A stretch of 13,152 bases of DNA from DASTQL01 sp035462845. GTDB lineage: Bacteria; Actinomycetota; Actinomycetes; Jiangellales; Jiangellaceae. Location: the NCBI GenBank assembly GCA_035462845.1, contig DATHTV010000193.1:1-13152 (forward strand), written 5' to 3'. Both the position numbers and the translations under genes were made by a program. This document shows, one piece after another, positions 1 through 7,076 of this stretch. Positions within the stretch are counted from its first letter, which is position 1. Every line of letters begins with the position of its first letter. The notes under the pieces were generated by a model. It was not told where the DNA came from, made no database searches, and worked only from the letters and a program-made list of their open reading frames with translations.

Positions 1-1
1 C

Positions 2-694
2 GGGTACGCGATGGGGGTGCAGCGCGACGGCGCCGTCGGCACCGGTGACCCGGACCGCGACGCCGCCGTGATCGCCTACTTCGGCGACGGCGCGACCAGC
101 CAGGGCGACGTCAACGAGGCGTTCATCTGGGCCAGCGTCTACAACGCCCCGGTCGTGTTCTTCTGCCAGAACAACCAGTGGGCCATCTCCGAGCCGCTCG
201 AGCGGCAGACCCGCATCCCGCTCTACCGCCGGGCCAGCGGCTTCGGCTTCCCCGGCGTACGCGTGGACGGCAACGACGTGCTGGCCTGCCTCGCGGTCAC
301 CCGCGCGGCCCTCCAGCGGGCGCGCGACGGCGAGGGGCCGATGCTGGTCGAGGCCTACACGTACCGGATGGGCGCGCACACCACGTCCGACGACCCCACC
401 CGCTACCGGCTGGCTGCCGACCTCGAGCACTGGAAGCTCAAGGACCCGATCGAGCGCGTCCGGGCCTACCTCACCCGGCACGGCAGCACCGACCAGGCGT
501 TCTTCGACGACGTGGAGGCCGAGGCCGAGTCGCTGGCCGAGCACCTGCGCACGTACTGCCGCGAGATGCCCGACCCCACTCCGGCGTCGATGTTCGACCA
601 CGTGTACGTGGAGCCCACGCCGCAGCTGGTCGAGCAGCGCGCGGCGCTGACCTCCTACCTCGAGTCCTTCGCCGACGAGGAGGCCCGCGCATGA
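2..694 (+). CDS. bkdA: 2-oxoacid dehydrogenase E1 component, alpha subunit (5' truncated by window edge), probably branched-chain type
   Basis: This is the C-terminal part (230 residues visible) of the thiamine-diphosphate-dependent E1 alpha chain. With E1 beta it decarboxylates 2-oxoacids and passes the acyl group to lipoyl-E2. The frame is open to the left edge and reads GYAMG before any plausible start, so roughly 140 N-terminal residues lie outside. The ThDP/Mg motif is plain: GDGATSQGD at about 83-109, ending in the NN pair at about 170-175 (the GDG-x(26)-NN pattern). The conserved loop RMGAHTTSDDPTRYR follows at about 367-411. The stop overlaps the next start (ATGA at 691-694), so E1 alpha and beta are probably translationally coupled. 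Actinobacteria usually make pyruvate dehydrogenase with a single-chain AceE-type E1, so an alpha/beta pair beside this E2 favours branched-chain 2-oxoacids. Pyruvate or another 2-oxoacid remains possible. Confidence 0.93.
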   Translation, partial: GYAMGVQRDGAVGTGDPDRDAAVIAYFGDGATSQGDVNEAFIWASVYNAPVVFFCQNNQWAISEPLERQTRIPLYRRASGFGFPGVRVDGNDVLACLAVTRAALQRARDGEGPMLVEAYTYRMGAHTTSDDPTRYRLAADLEHWKLKDPIERVRAYLTRHGSTDQAFFDDVEAEAESLAEHLRTYCREMPDPTPASMFDHVYVEPTPQLVEQRAALTSYLESFADEEARA

Positions 695-1698
695 GCGAGA
701 CGGCACCAGCCACGTCGACCCCGGCCACGTTGACCTTGGGTAAGGCCATCAACGCCGGCCTGCGGGCCGCCATGGAGTCCGACCCCAAGGTCCTCGTCAT
801 GGGCGAGGACGTCGGGAAGCTCGGCGGCGTCTTCCGGATCACCGACGGCCTGCAGAAGGACTTCGGCGAGGACCGCGTCATCGACACCCCGCTCGCCGAG
901 TCCGCGATCATCGGCACGGCGGTGGGCCTGGCCCTGCGCGGCTACCGCCCGGTCTGCGAGATCCAGTTCGACGGCTTCGTCTTCCCCGCGTACGACCAGA
1001 TCGTCACCCAGGTCGCCAAGATGCACTACCGGTCCGGCGGGCGGCTGCGTGTCCCGATCGTGATCCGCATCCCGTACGGCGGGGGGATCGGCGCCGTGGA
1101 GCACCACAGCGAGAGCCCCGAGGCGTACTTCTCGCACACCCCCGGGCTCAAGGTCGTCTCGTGCTCCAACCCGGCCGACGCCTACTGGATGATCCAGCAG
1201 GCGGTCGTGCTCGACGACCCGGTCGTCTTCTTCGAGCCCAAGCGGCGCTACTGGGACAAGGCCGAGGTCGACCAGGCCGGCAGCCCGGACCTCCCGCTCG
1301 AGGCGGCGCGGGTCGCGCGCGCGGGCGCGGACGTCACCGTGGTCGCCTACGGCCCCATGGTCAAGACCTGCCTGGAGGCCGCGGCCGCCGCGGCGGAGGA
1401 GGGGCGCTCGCTGGAGGTCGTCGACCTGCGCTCGCTGTCGCCGCTGGACCTGCCCACGCTGTACGAGAGCGTGCGCCGCACCGGCCGCTGCGTCGTCGTC
1501 CACGAGGCGCCGCAGAGCCTCGGGCTGGGCTCCGAGGTCGCCGCGCGGGTGACCGAGGAGTGCTTCTACTCGCTCGAGGCCCCGGTGCTCCGGGTGACCG
1601 GCTTCGACACCCCGTACCCGCCCTCGCGGGTCGAGGAGGAGTACCTGCCGGACCTCGACCGCGTGCTCGACGGTGTCGACCGCGTGCTGGCGTACTGA
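691..1698 (+). CDS. bkdB: 2-oxoacid dehydrogenase E1 component, beta subunit, probably branched-chain type
   Basis: This is the 335-residue transketolase-type beta chain that completes the E1 heterotetramer. The start at 691 fits best: it overlaps the E1 alpha stop, GAGGAGG lies at 677-683, and the protein then begins at the usual place for the family. An in-frame opening further upstream runs inside E1 alpha and is a shadow. Visible family motifs are MGEDVG (about residues 37-42), GGVFRIT, DTPLAESAIIGTAVGLAL (E70 is in the place of the glutamate that activates the cofactor), the EHHSES loop (about 137-142) and the C-terminal swivel domain from about residue 200, with VVHEAP and DTPYPPS. Length is normal. 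The next gene follows after 11 bases, which supports a three-gene operon. Confidence 0.94.
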   Translation: MSETAPATSTPATLTLGKAINAGLRAAMESDPKVLVMGEDVGKLGGVFRITDGLQKDFGEDRVIDTPLAESAIIGTAVGLALRGYRPVCEIQFDGFVFPAYDQIVTQVAKMHYRSGGRLRVPIVIRIPYGGGIGAVEHHSESPEAYFSHTPGLKVVSCSNPADAYWMIQQAVVLDDPVVFFEPKRRYWDKAEVDQAGSPDLPLEAARVARAGADVTVVAYGPMVKTCLEAAAAAAEEGRSLEVVDLRSLSPLDLPTLYESVRRTGRCVVVHEAPQSLGLGSEVAARVTEECFYSLEAPVLRVTGFDTPYPPSRVEEEYLPDLDRVLDGVDRVLAY

Positions 1699-1709
1699 GA
1701 GAGGCGCGG

Positions 1710-3206
1710 ATGAGCGACGTCAAGCAGTTCCTGCTCCCCGACGTGGGGGAGGGTCTCACCGAGGCCGAGATCGTCTCGTGGAAGGTCAAGGCGGGTGACA
1801 CGGTCAAGGTCAACGACGTCATCGTCGAGATCGAGACCGCGAAGTCCCTCGTCGAGCTGCCCTGCCCCTTCGCCGGCGTGGTGGACGGCCTGCTGGTCGA
1901 GGAGGGCGAGACCGTCCCCGTCGGGACGCCGATCATCGCGGTGCGCGTCGGCGGTGCCGGGGGCGCGCCCGCCGCGGCTCCGGCCGCACCTGCGGCCGCT
2001 CCGGCCGGCGAGGCACGGGCCCAGGCGGGCGGCGAGACCCTCGTGGGCGGCCCGGCCGAGGACCTGGTCCCCGCGCCGAAGCCGGGCGGGGAGCGGCAGG
2101 CCGTGCTGGTGGGGTACGGGCCACGCACCGGCGCCACGACCCGTCGCCCGCGCAAGTCGGCGCCCGGCCACGCCGCGGCCGCGGAGGCCGGCGTGCGGGA
2201 GGCGTTCTCCACCGCGGCACCGGTCTCCCGGCCGGTCGCACCGCCCGGACCCGCCCGGCCGGTCGTGCCGGTGCCGCAGGAGCCCGGCCCTTCGGCCGCC
2301 CGGCTCCGGGTGCTCGCGAAGCCGCCGGTACGCAAGCTGGCGAAGGACCTCGGTGTCGACCTCGGGGCGCTGGTGCCCTCCGGGCCGGGCGGCACGGTCA
2401 CCCGTGAGGACGTGCAGTCCGCCGCCGACGGGGGCGCTCCTGCCGTGGCTGCCGGCACCGCCGGTGCCCAGGCGGCCGCGGCGGGGACCGGCTGGGACGG
2501 CGGCCCCCGGGAGGAGCGGGTGGCCATCCGGTCCGTCCGCAAGCACACCGCGGCCAACGTCACCCGGAGCGCGTTCACCGCGCCGCACGTGACGGAGTTC
2601 GTCACCGTCGACGTCACCCGCACGATGCGCCTCGTGGACCGGCTGCGTACCTCGCGCGAGTTCCGCGAGGTGCGGCTCTCGCCGCTGACCCTGCTCGCCA
2701 GGGCGCTGTGCGTGGCGGTCCGGCGGACTCCCGAGGTCAACGCGACCTGGGACGACGAGGCGCAGGAGATCGTGCTCAAGCGCTACGTCAACCTCGGGAT
2801 CGCCTCGGCCACGCCGCGGGGGCTCATGGTGCCCAACGTCAAGGACGCGCACCTGCTCGACCTCCGCGGCCTGGCCGACGCGATCAACGCGCTCGTCGTG
2901 ACCGCACGGGAGGGCCGCACCCCGCCGTCGGACATGGCCGGCGGCACGATCTCGATCACCAACGTCGGCGTGTTCGGGGTGGACACCGGAACCCCGATCC
3001 TGCCGCCGGGGGAGTCCGCCATCGTCTGCTTCGGCGCGGTCCGCGAGCAGCCGTGGGTGCACAAGGGCAAGGTCCGGCCGCGCATGGTGACGACGCTGGG
3101 TCTGTCCTTCGACCACCGCCTCGTCGACGGCGAGCAGGGGTCGCGCTTCCTGGCCGACCTCGCCGCCCTCCTCGAGGACCCTGCGCAGGCGCTGGCCTGG
3201 GCCTGA
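1710..3206 (+). CDS. bkdC: Dihydrolipoamide acyltransferase, E2 of the same 2-oxoacid dehydrogenase complex
   Basis: This 498-residue E2 core protein carries the acyl group on lipoamide and transfers it to CoA. Domains in order: one lipoyl domain (about 3-80), with the lipoylated lysine as K45 in IETAKS; a long Ala/Pro/Gly-rich swinging linker (about 83-200); a peripheral subunit-binding domain (about 201-236, VRKLAKDLGVDLGALVPSG); and the catalytic domain (about 265-498), with the active-site motif DHRLVDG giving H469 and D473. The start at 1710 has GAGAGAGG just upstream. A single lipoyl domain and the linker sequence resemble actinobacterial branched-chain E2s. No E3 (lipoamide dehydrogenase) gene is present here, so E3 is presumably shared from elsewhere in the genome. 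The stop lies 9 bases from the convergent STAS gene. Confidence 0.94.
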   Translation: MSDVKQFLLPDVGEGLTEAEIVSWKVKAGDTVKVNDVIVEIETAKSLVELPCPFAGVVDGLLVEEGETVPVGTPIIAVRVGGAGGAPAAAPAAPAAAPAGEARAQAGGETLVGGPAEDLVPAPKPGGERQAVLVGYGPRTGATTRRPRKSAPGHAAAAEAGVREAFSTAAPVSRPVAPPGPARPVVPVPQEPGPSAARLRVLAKPPVRKLAKDLGVDLGALVPSGPGGTVTREDVQSAADGGAPAVAAGTAGAQAAAAGTGWDGGPREERVAIRSVRKHTAANVTRSAFTAPHVTEFVTVDVTRTMRLVDRLRTSREFREVRLSPLTLLARALCVAVRRTPEVNATWDDEAQEIVLKRYVNLGIASATPRGLMVPNVKDAHLLDLRGLADAINALVVTAREGRTPPSDMAGGTISITNVGVFGVDTGTPILPPGESAIVCFGAVREQPWVHKGKVRPRMVTTLGLSFDHRLVDGEQGSRFLADLAALLEDPAQALAWA

Positions 3207-3219
3207 CGGGCGCCGTCAG
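3203..3219. terminator. Short hairpin spanning both convergent stop codons
   Basis: CTGACGG (3203-3209), a 3-base loop, and CCGTCAG (3213-3219) form a perfect 7-bp stem. It contains the stop of E2 on the plus strand and the stop of the STAS gene on the minus strand. There is no T-tract, so a classical intrinsic terminator is not shown. A two-way terminator or an RNA 3'-end stabiliser is inferred. Part of the symmetry comes automatically from two facing TGA stops. Confidence 0.35.
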
Positions 3220-3584
3220 CCGCGACGATCGCGGAGCGACAGCGGCACGAGGTCCGGGTCGTCGGCGGCGTCGGCCAGCCCGGTCAGGTCGAGCACGCGC
3301 TCCACGATCGGCTCGGCGGGGCTCAGCACGAAGTACCCCTCGCGAGCCCGCGCGCGGCGCTGCAGGTGGGCCAGGGCGGCCACCCCCGAGCTGTCCAGGA
3401 AGTCCACCTCGGTGACGTCGACGTAGACGTGCGGCTCCTCGTAGGCGACCACCTGGTCGTGAGCGGCGAGCAGCGCCGGCTCGAGCGCCAGGTCGACCTC
3501 CCCGCGCACCCGGACCACGACCCAGCCGTCGACGGCGTGGACCTCGACAGGGGCGCCGTGGTCCGGCGTCCGTCGAGTGATCAT
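3216..3584 (-). CDS. STAS-domain anti-sigma-factor antagonist (SpoIIAA/RsbV type)
   Basis: This 122-residue, single-domain STAS protein covers about residues 12-118. Proteins of this family bind an anti-sigma kinase when unphosphorylated, freeing its target, and are switched off by serine phosphorylation. The phospho-acceptor motif is present as DFLDSSGVAAL; S65 or S66 is the predicted site, the second serine by analogy with SpoIIAA. The start at 3584 is supported by GGGGAGGAG (3599-3591 on the minus strand) with 6-base spacing. The long minus-strand opening upstream of it is a GC-driven shadow. The gene is divergent from the LOV-PP2C-HATPase gene with 126 bases between starts. That protein has both a phosphatase and a kinase-like domain of the types that act on STAS proteins, so they are probable partners (inference). 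Confidence 0.92.
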   Translation of the reverse strand: MITRRTPDHGAPVEVHAVDGWVVVRVRGEVDLALEPALLAAHDQVVAYEEPHVYVDVTEVDFLDSSGVAALAHLQRRARAREGYFVLSPAEPIVERVLDLTGLADAADDPDLVPLSLRDRRG

Positions 3585-3710
3585 GGGTGGCTCCTCCCCG
3601 TCCGGTCCTTCCCGTCCGGGGTGCCCACCCCGGGTGTCATCGGGGACGATAGGGGACGCCGCGCCTCGGCGCGAGAGACGTACGACCCCGCCGACCCGCT
3701 GGAGGTGAGC
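3585..3710. promoter_or_regulatory. Divergent promoter region with an 18-bp palindrome and a direct repeat
   Basis: This is the shared upstream region of the STAS gene (minus) and the LOV-PP2C gene (plus). It holds a perfect inverted repeat, CCGGGGTG-CC-CACCCCGG, at 3616-3633, and a 9-base direct repeat, CCCGTCCGG, at 3597-3605 and 3611-3619, spaced by 14. A possible minus-strand -10 element TATCGT lies at 3651-3646, but I see no good -35 for it and no convincing plus-strand promoter. Control of both genes by one regulator bound at the palindrome is inference. Confidence 0.45.
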
Positions 3711-6401
3711 GTGAGCCACGAGGACGAGCACGTGCGGGACGCCGCCGAGGCGCTGGGGGCGCTCGCCGGCTCCCGCGAAGGCGCCACCGGGATCGGTGAC
3801 GCCCTGGTCGACGTGCCGGCGGCGGTGCTCATGGTCGACACCGGGACCGGGACCGTCGTGCACGCCAACCCGCCGGCGATGGAGCTGTGCGCCCTGCGGC
3901 TGCCCGCGCCCGTAGCGGAGTGGGTCGAGGCTGCCGGCATCCTCCCGACCGGCTCCGTCTCGGACAACCCGCTGACCCGGGTGGCCATGCGGGAGCCCGT
4001 CCTCGGCGAGCCGGTGCTCGCCCCCGGGCGGGCACGCAGGCGGGTCCTCTGGGTCACGGCCTTCCCGCTGCCCCCGCTGGCCGGGCGACCGGACCTCGCG
4101 CTGGTCGCCCTGCTCCCGGTGGACCCCGGCTTCTCCGGCGTGGCCGAGCTCCACGAGGTGCGCTCCCGTGCCCTCTCCGCCGCCGGCCTCAGCTTCACCA
4201 TCAGCGACCCGCACCAGCCGGACAACCCACTGGTCTGGGTGAACCCCGCGTTCTGTGCCGTCACCGGCTACGACGAGTCCGAGCTGCTCGGCCGCAACTG
4301 CCGCTTCCTCCAGGGGCCCGGCACGGACCCGGAGGCCGTCCGCCGGCTGGCTCGGGGCATCGCGCAGGGCGTTCCCGTGCGCGAGACCCTGCTCAACTAC
4401 CGGCGCGACGGCTCGCCGTTCTGGAACGAGGTGGCCGTCAGCCCGGTCTACGACGGCGCCGGGGAGCTGACCCACTTCGTCGGGGTGCAGGCCGACGTGA
4501 CGGCGCGCGTCGACGCCGAGCGTGGCCGGGCCGAGCACCTGTCCGCCGAGCAGGAGGCCCGCGGCCGGGCCGAGGCCGCCGGCCGCCGGTTGCGGCTGCT
4601 GACCGGGGCGACCGACCTGCTCGTGTCCACGCTGGACAGCGGCGAGGCGCTGTCCCGGCTGAGCCACCTGGTGGTCCCGGCCCTGGCCGACTGGGCGGTG
4701 GTCGACCTCGTCGACGTCACCGACGGCCGGGCGACCCACCGGGTGGCGGCCACCCACGTCGACCCCGAGAAGGTCGGCCTGCTGCGAGCCGTCGAGCGGC
4801 TGCAGCCCTCGTACCTCGCCGACGACGCGCCGCTGCGGCGCGTCCTGCGGACGGGGGAGCCGGTGTTCCTGCCGGCCGTGCCGGCCGGGATGCACCGCGA
4901 CGTCACCGACCACGTCGAGCTCATCGCGGTGTACGAGGAGCTGGGCTACGCCTCGGCGATCCTGGTGCCGCTGATGGCCCGCCACCAGGTGCTCGGCGCG
5001 CTCACCCTCGTCCGCACGTCGGCCGAGCGGGCCTACCTGCCCGAGGACCTCGCCCTGGCCGAGGACCTGGCCCGGCGGGTCGCGCTGATCGTCGACAACG
5101 CCCGGCTGTACGAGCGCCAGCGCACGATCGCGTCCGAGCTGCAGCGCGCGCTGATGCCGTCGCTCCCCATACTGCCGTCCGTCGACATCGACGCCGGCTA
5201 CCTACCGGGCGCCGACGGCGCCCAGGTCGGCGGGGACTGGTTCGACGTGCTGCCGCTCCCCGAGGGCGGCGGGGTGATCGTCGTCGGCGACGTCTCCGGG
5301 CACGACGTCGCGGCCGCGGCCGCGATGGGTCAGTTCAAGTCCATCCTGCGGGCCTTCGCCTGGGAGGGGCACGATCCGGCGACGGCGATCACCAAGCTCG
5401 ACGAGGTGACCGAGGCCCTCGGCGTGCAGCAGGTGGCCAGCGTGCTGTGCGGGCGGCTCAGCCCGGCCGCGGAGGACGGCTCGGTCCGGCTGACCTGGGC
5501 CCGCGCCGGGCACCTGCCACCGCTGGTCCTGCGTGACACCGGCGGGGTGGAGGTGCTCGAGGACGCGCTCTCGCCCATCGTCGGCCTGACGGCGACGGGA
5601 CCCCGGACCAACGCGGAGGTCGTCCTGCACCCCGGGGATGCGCTCGTGCTCTACACCGACGGGCTCGTGGAGGAGCGCCGTCGTGACCTCGACGTCAGCG
5701 TCGCCGAGCTCGCCGAGGAGATCGCCGCCATGGGGGGGCGGAGCGCCGCCGAGGTGTGTGCCTCGGTGCTCGAGGAGCGTGCCCACCGGGCCGCCAGTGA
5801 CGACCTCACCGTGCTGGTGGCAAGGGTCCGGCACCCGGGTGTGATCACGCACGACGTCGACCCGGCGCGCCGCGAGGTCGTGGCCGGCCGCACCGCAGCC
5901 CGGCCCGGCGCTGCAGCGGTGGACGGTCCGACCGGGATCGGCGGCGGCGAGATCCTCACCCCGTCGGTACCGGCTCGCCGGGAGAGGGTTGGCGCGTCTC
6001 TCGACGGGGACGTGAGAGGGGTGGTGCTCCTGGAACGTCCGTTGCCCGCGGGCCCGGACGGCCCGCGGGAGGCACGGGCTGCGCTCCGGTCGGCGCTCGA
6101 GCGCGTGGGCTGGGCGGGTGACGCCGCCTCCGCGCTGGTCGTGACGAGCGAGCTGGTCACCAACGCCGTCGTGAACGGCGCCTCCCAGGTCGTGCTCCGG
6201 GTGCGCTCGCTCGGAGGGGTTCACGACGGGCTGCGGGTGGAGGTCGAGGACGACGCCTCGGGGTTGGTCCCCGAGACCGCGCCCATGCCGGGCCCGGGAT
6301 CGCCCCGCGGCCGCGGCCTGCCGATCGTCGACGCGCTGGCGTCGCGCTGGGGCGTGGACGCGCGGGGGCGCGGCAAGGTCGTGCACGCCGTGGTCGGCTG
6401 A
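3711..6401 (+). CDS. Blue-light-sensing PAS-LOV-GAF-PP2C(SpoIIE)-HATPase signalling protein
   Basis: 896 residues, apparently soluble. I chose the GTG at 3711 because GGAGG (3701-3705) sits 5 bases before it. Domains in order: a degenerate PAS (about 30-140); a LOV domain (about 155-265); a short helical linker rich in A/E/R; a GAF domain (about 300-472); an SpoIIE/RsbU-type PP2C phosphatase (about 476-705); a Gly/Ala/Pro linker; and an RsbW-like HATPase (about 770-896). The LOV domain has GRNCRFLQG with adduct-forming C197, and also R198, Q201, N229, N239 and Q260, the full photoactive set by family knowledge. PP2C metal sites are D509 (GGDWFD), D527 (VGDVSGHD) and D697/D698 (SDDLTVL). The HATPase shows E814 and N818 (SELVTNA), D847/D848 and GRGL (867-870); the histidine common after the N-box is replaced (NAVVNG). 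The likely substrate is the divergent STAS protein. Light control of the phosphatase or kinase is inferred. Confidence 0.93.
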   Translation: MSHEDEHVRDAAEALGALAGSREGATGIGDALVDVPAAVLMVDTGTGTVVHANPPAMELCALRLPAPVAEWVEAAGILPTGSVSDNPLTRVAMREPVLGEPVLAPGRARRRVLWVTAFPLPPLAGRPDLALVALLPVDPGFSGVAELHEVRSRALSAAGLSFTISDPHQPDNPLVWVNPAFCAVTGYDESELLGRNCRFLQGPGTDPEAVRRLARGIAQGVPVRETLLNYRRDGSPFWNEVAVSPVYDGAGELTHFVGVQADVTARVDAERGRAEHLSAEQEARGRAEAAGRRLRLLTGATDLLVSTLDSGEALSRLSHLVVPALADWAVVDLVDVTDGRATHRVAATHVDPEKVGLLRAVERLQPSYLADDAPLRRVLRTGEPVFLPAVPAGMHRDVTDHVELIAVYEELGYASAILVPLMARHQVLGALTLVRTSAERAYLPEDLALAEDLARRVALIVDNARLYERQRTIASELQRALMPSLPILPSVDIDAGYLPGADGAQVGGDWFDVLPLPEGGGVIVVGDVSGHDVAAAAAMGQFKSILRAFAWEGHDPATAITKLDEVTEALGVQQVASVLCGRLSPAAEDGSVRLTWARAGHLPPLVLRDTGGVEVLEDALSPIVGLTATGPRTNAEVVLHPGDALVLYTDGLVEERRRDLDVSVAELAEEIAAMGGRSAAEVCASVLEERAHRAASDDLTVLVARVRHPGVITHDVDPARREVVAGRTAARPGAAAVDGPTGIGGGEILTPSVPARRERVGASLDGDVRGVVLLERPLPAGPDGPREARAALRSALERVGWAGDAASALVVTSELVTNAVVNGASQVVLRVRSLGGVHDGLRVEVEDDASGLVPETAPMPGPGSPRGRGLPIVDALASRWGVDARGRGKVVHAVVG

Positions 6402-6462
6402 CCGCAGCGAGGCGGGCGGAGCGGGGCAGTCCGCGAGTTGCCGGCGGATGCGGTGGCCGCCG

Positions 6463-6491
6463 TTGACGGGACGGCGGGGCAGGCCCATCCT
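6463..6491 (+). promoter_or_regulatory. Candidate sigma-A-type promoter for the secreted-protein gene
   Basis: TTGACG (6463-6468) and CATCCT (6486-6491) are separated by exactly 17 bases. The -35 is a close match to TTGACA; the -10 keeps only the A at position 2 and the T at position 6 of TANNNT. It lies in the 153-base gap after the LOV-PP2C gene and would start transcription roughly 55-60 bases before the ATG at 6555. This suggests the small gene can be expressed independently. Read-through from the gene upstream remains possible, since I see no terminator there. Confidence 0.45.
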
Positions 6492-6554
6492 GCGAGCAGG
6501 AGCGAGTCGTCGCAGACCGCGGCGCTCCGGGGGGCGGCGCTCGAGGGAGGGACC

Positions 6555-7067
6555 ATGACCCTTCGCGCGCGCCTGCTGGCGATCGCCGCGGCCCTCGTGG
6601 TCGGCCTGGGGGTGGTGGTGGCGCCCGCTGCGGTGGCGACGAGACCCGACCGCGAACCGCTCCCGCTCCCCGAGGAGGGTGTGGAACTCCCGGGGTGCGG
6701 GTCCACGATCATCCTCTACCCCGACAAGACGAACGAGAAGATCACGTTCTTCTACCGCCGGGACGGCGTCCCGCGGTTCCTCGTGACAGGGCAGTTCATC
6801 GTCCGGGTGGTCCACCCCTCCTCGGGTGCCGAGGTGGTGCTCAACCTCAGTGGGACCGCCCGGGCGACGTTCGACGACACCGGCGAGACCACGGTGCTGA
6901 CCGGGCGCAACCTGCTGTACCAGATCGACGGCTTCGGCGACGCGATCCTGATCACTGACGGACGCCTCGTGCTCGAGATCGACTACGAGACCGGCGTCGG
7001 TGTGCTGACCAGCCCACCGGCCCGGATGTACGACCTCTGCGAGGTGCTTGCACCGGCCGGGCAGTGA
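6555..7067 (+). CDS. Small secreted protein of unknown function
   Basis: 170 residues. The start at 6555 is preceded by GAGGGAGGG (6543-6551). I do not recognise the family. Residues 1-29 look like a Sec signal peptide: positive n-region (MTLRAR), a hydrophobic core (LLAIAAALVVGLGVVV) and an AxA-type site near APAAVA. There is no lipobox cysteine. The mature part is about 140 residues and looks beta-rich, with alternating hydrophobic strands such as FIVRVVHP, AEVVLNLSG and RLVLEIDYE. It has just two cysteines, C48 and C162, near the two ends of the mature chain, which could form a disulfide that closes the fold. No catalytic motif is visible. It follows the LOV-PP2C gene on the same strand and meets paaI tail to tail, so its only possible co-transcription partner here is the signalling gene. 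Confidence 0.82.
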   Translation: MTLRARLLAIAAALVVGLGVVVAPAAVATRPDREPLPLPEEGVELPGCGSTIILYPDKTNEKITFFYRRDGVPRFLVTGQFIVRVVHPSSGAEVVLNLSGTARATFDDTGETTVLTGRNLLYQIDGFGDAILITDGRLVLEIDYETGVGVLTSPPARMYDLCEVLAPAGQ

Positions 7068-7076
7068 CCGTGGTCA
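7065..7076. terminator. Minimal dyad across two convergent stop codons
   Basis: TGACC-GT-GGTCA contains the stop of the secreted-protein gene (7065-7067) and the stop of paaI (7076-7074). Its arms are only 5 bp with a 2-base centre, too small to be a convincing terminator, and partly produced by facing TGA stops. It is listed because the two genes have just 6 bases between them and no other candidate stop signal is visible. Confidence 0.15.

Noticed and set aside
178..690. In-frame N-terminal extension of E1 beta
   Set aside because: It overlaps E1 alpha out of frame and is Arg/Pro/Gly-rich. The ATG at 691 has a ribosome site and gives the family's usual start.
2..3206. Pyruvate dehydrogenase rather than branched-chain complex
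   Set aside because: Not excluded, but the E1 alpha/beta form with this E2 type in a high-GC actinobacterium fits the branched-chain complex better.
3585..4985. Minus-strand opening continuous with the STAS gene, giving a 589-residue reading
   Set aside because: Only the last 122 codons have protein-like content. The rest lies opposite the LOV-PP2C coding frame, and a strong ribosome site marks the start at 3584.
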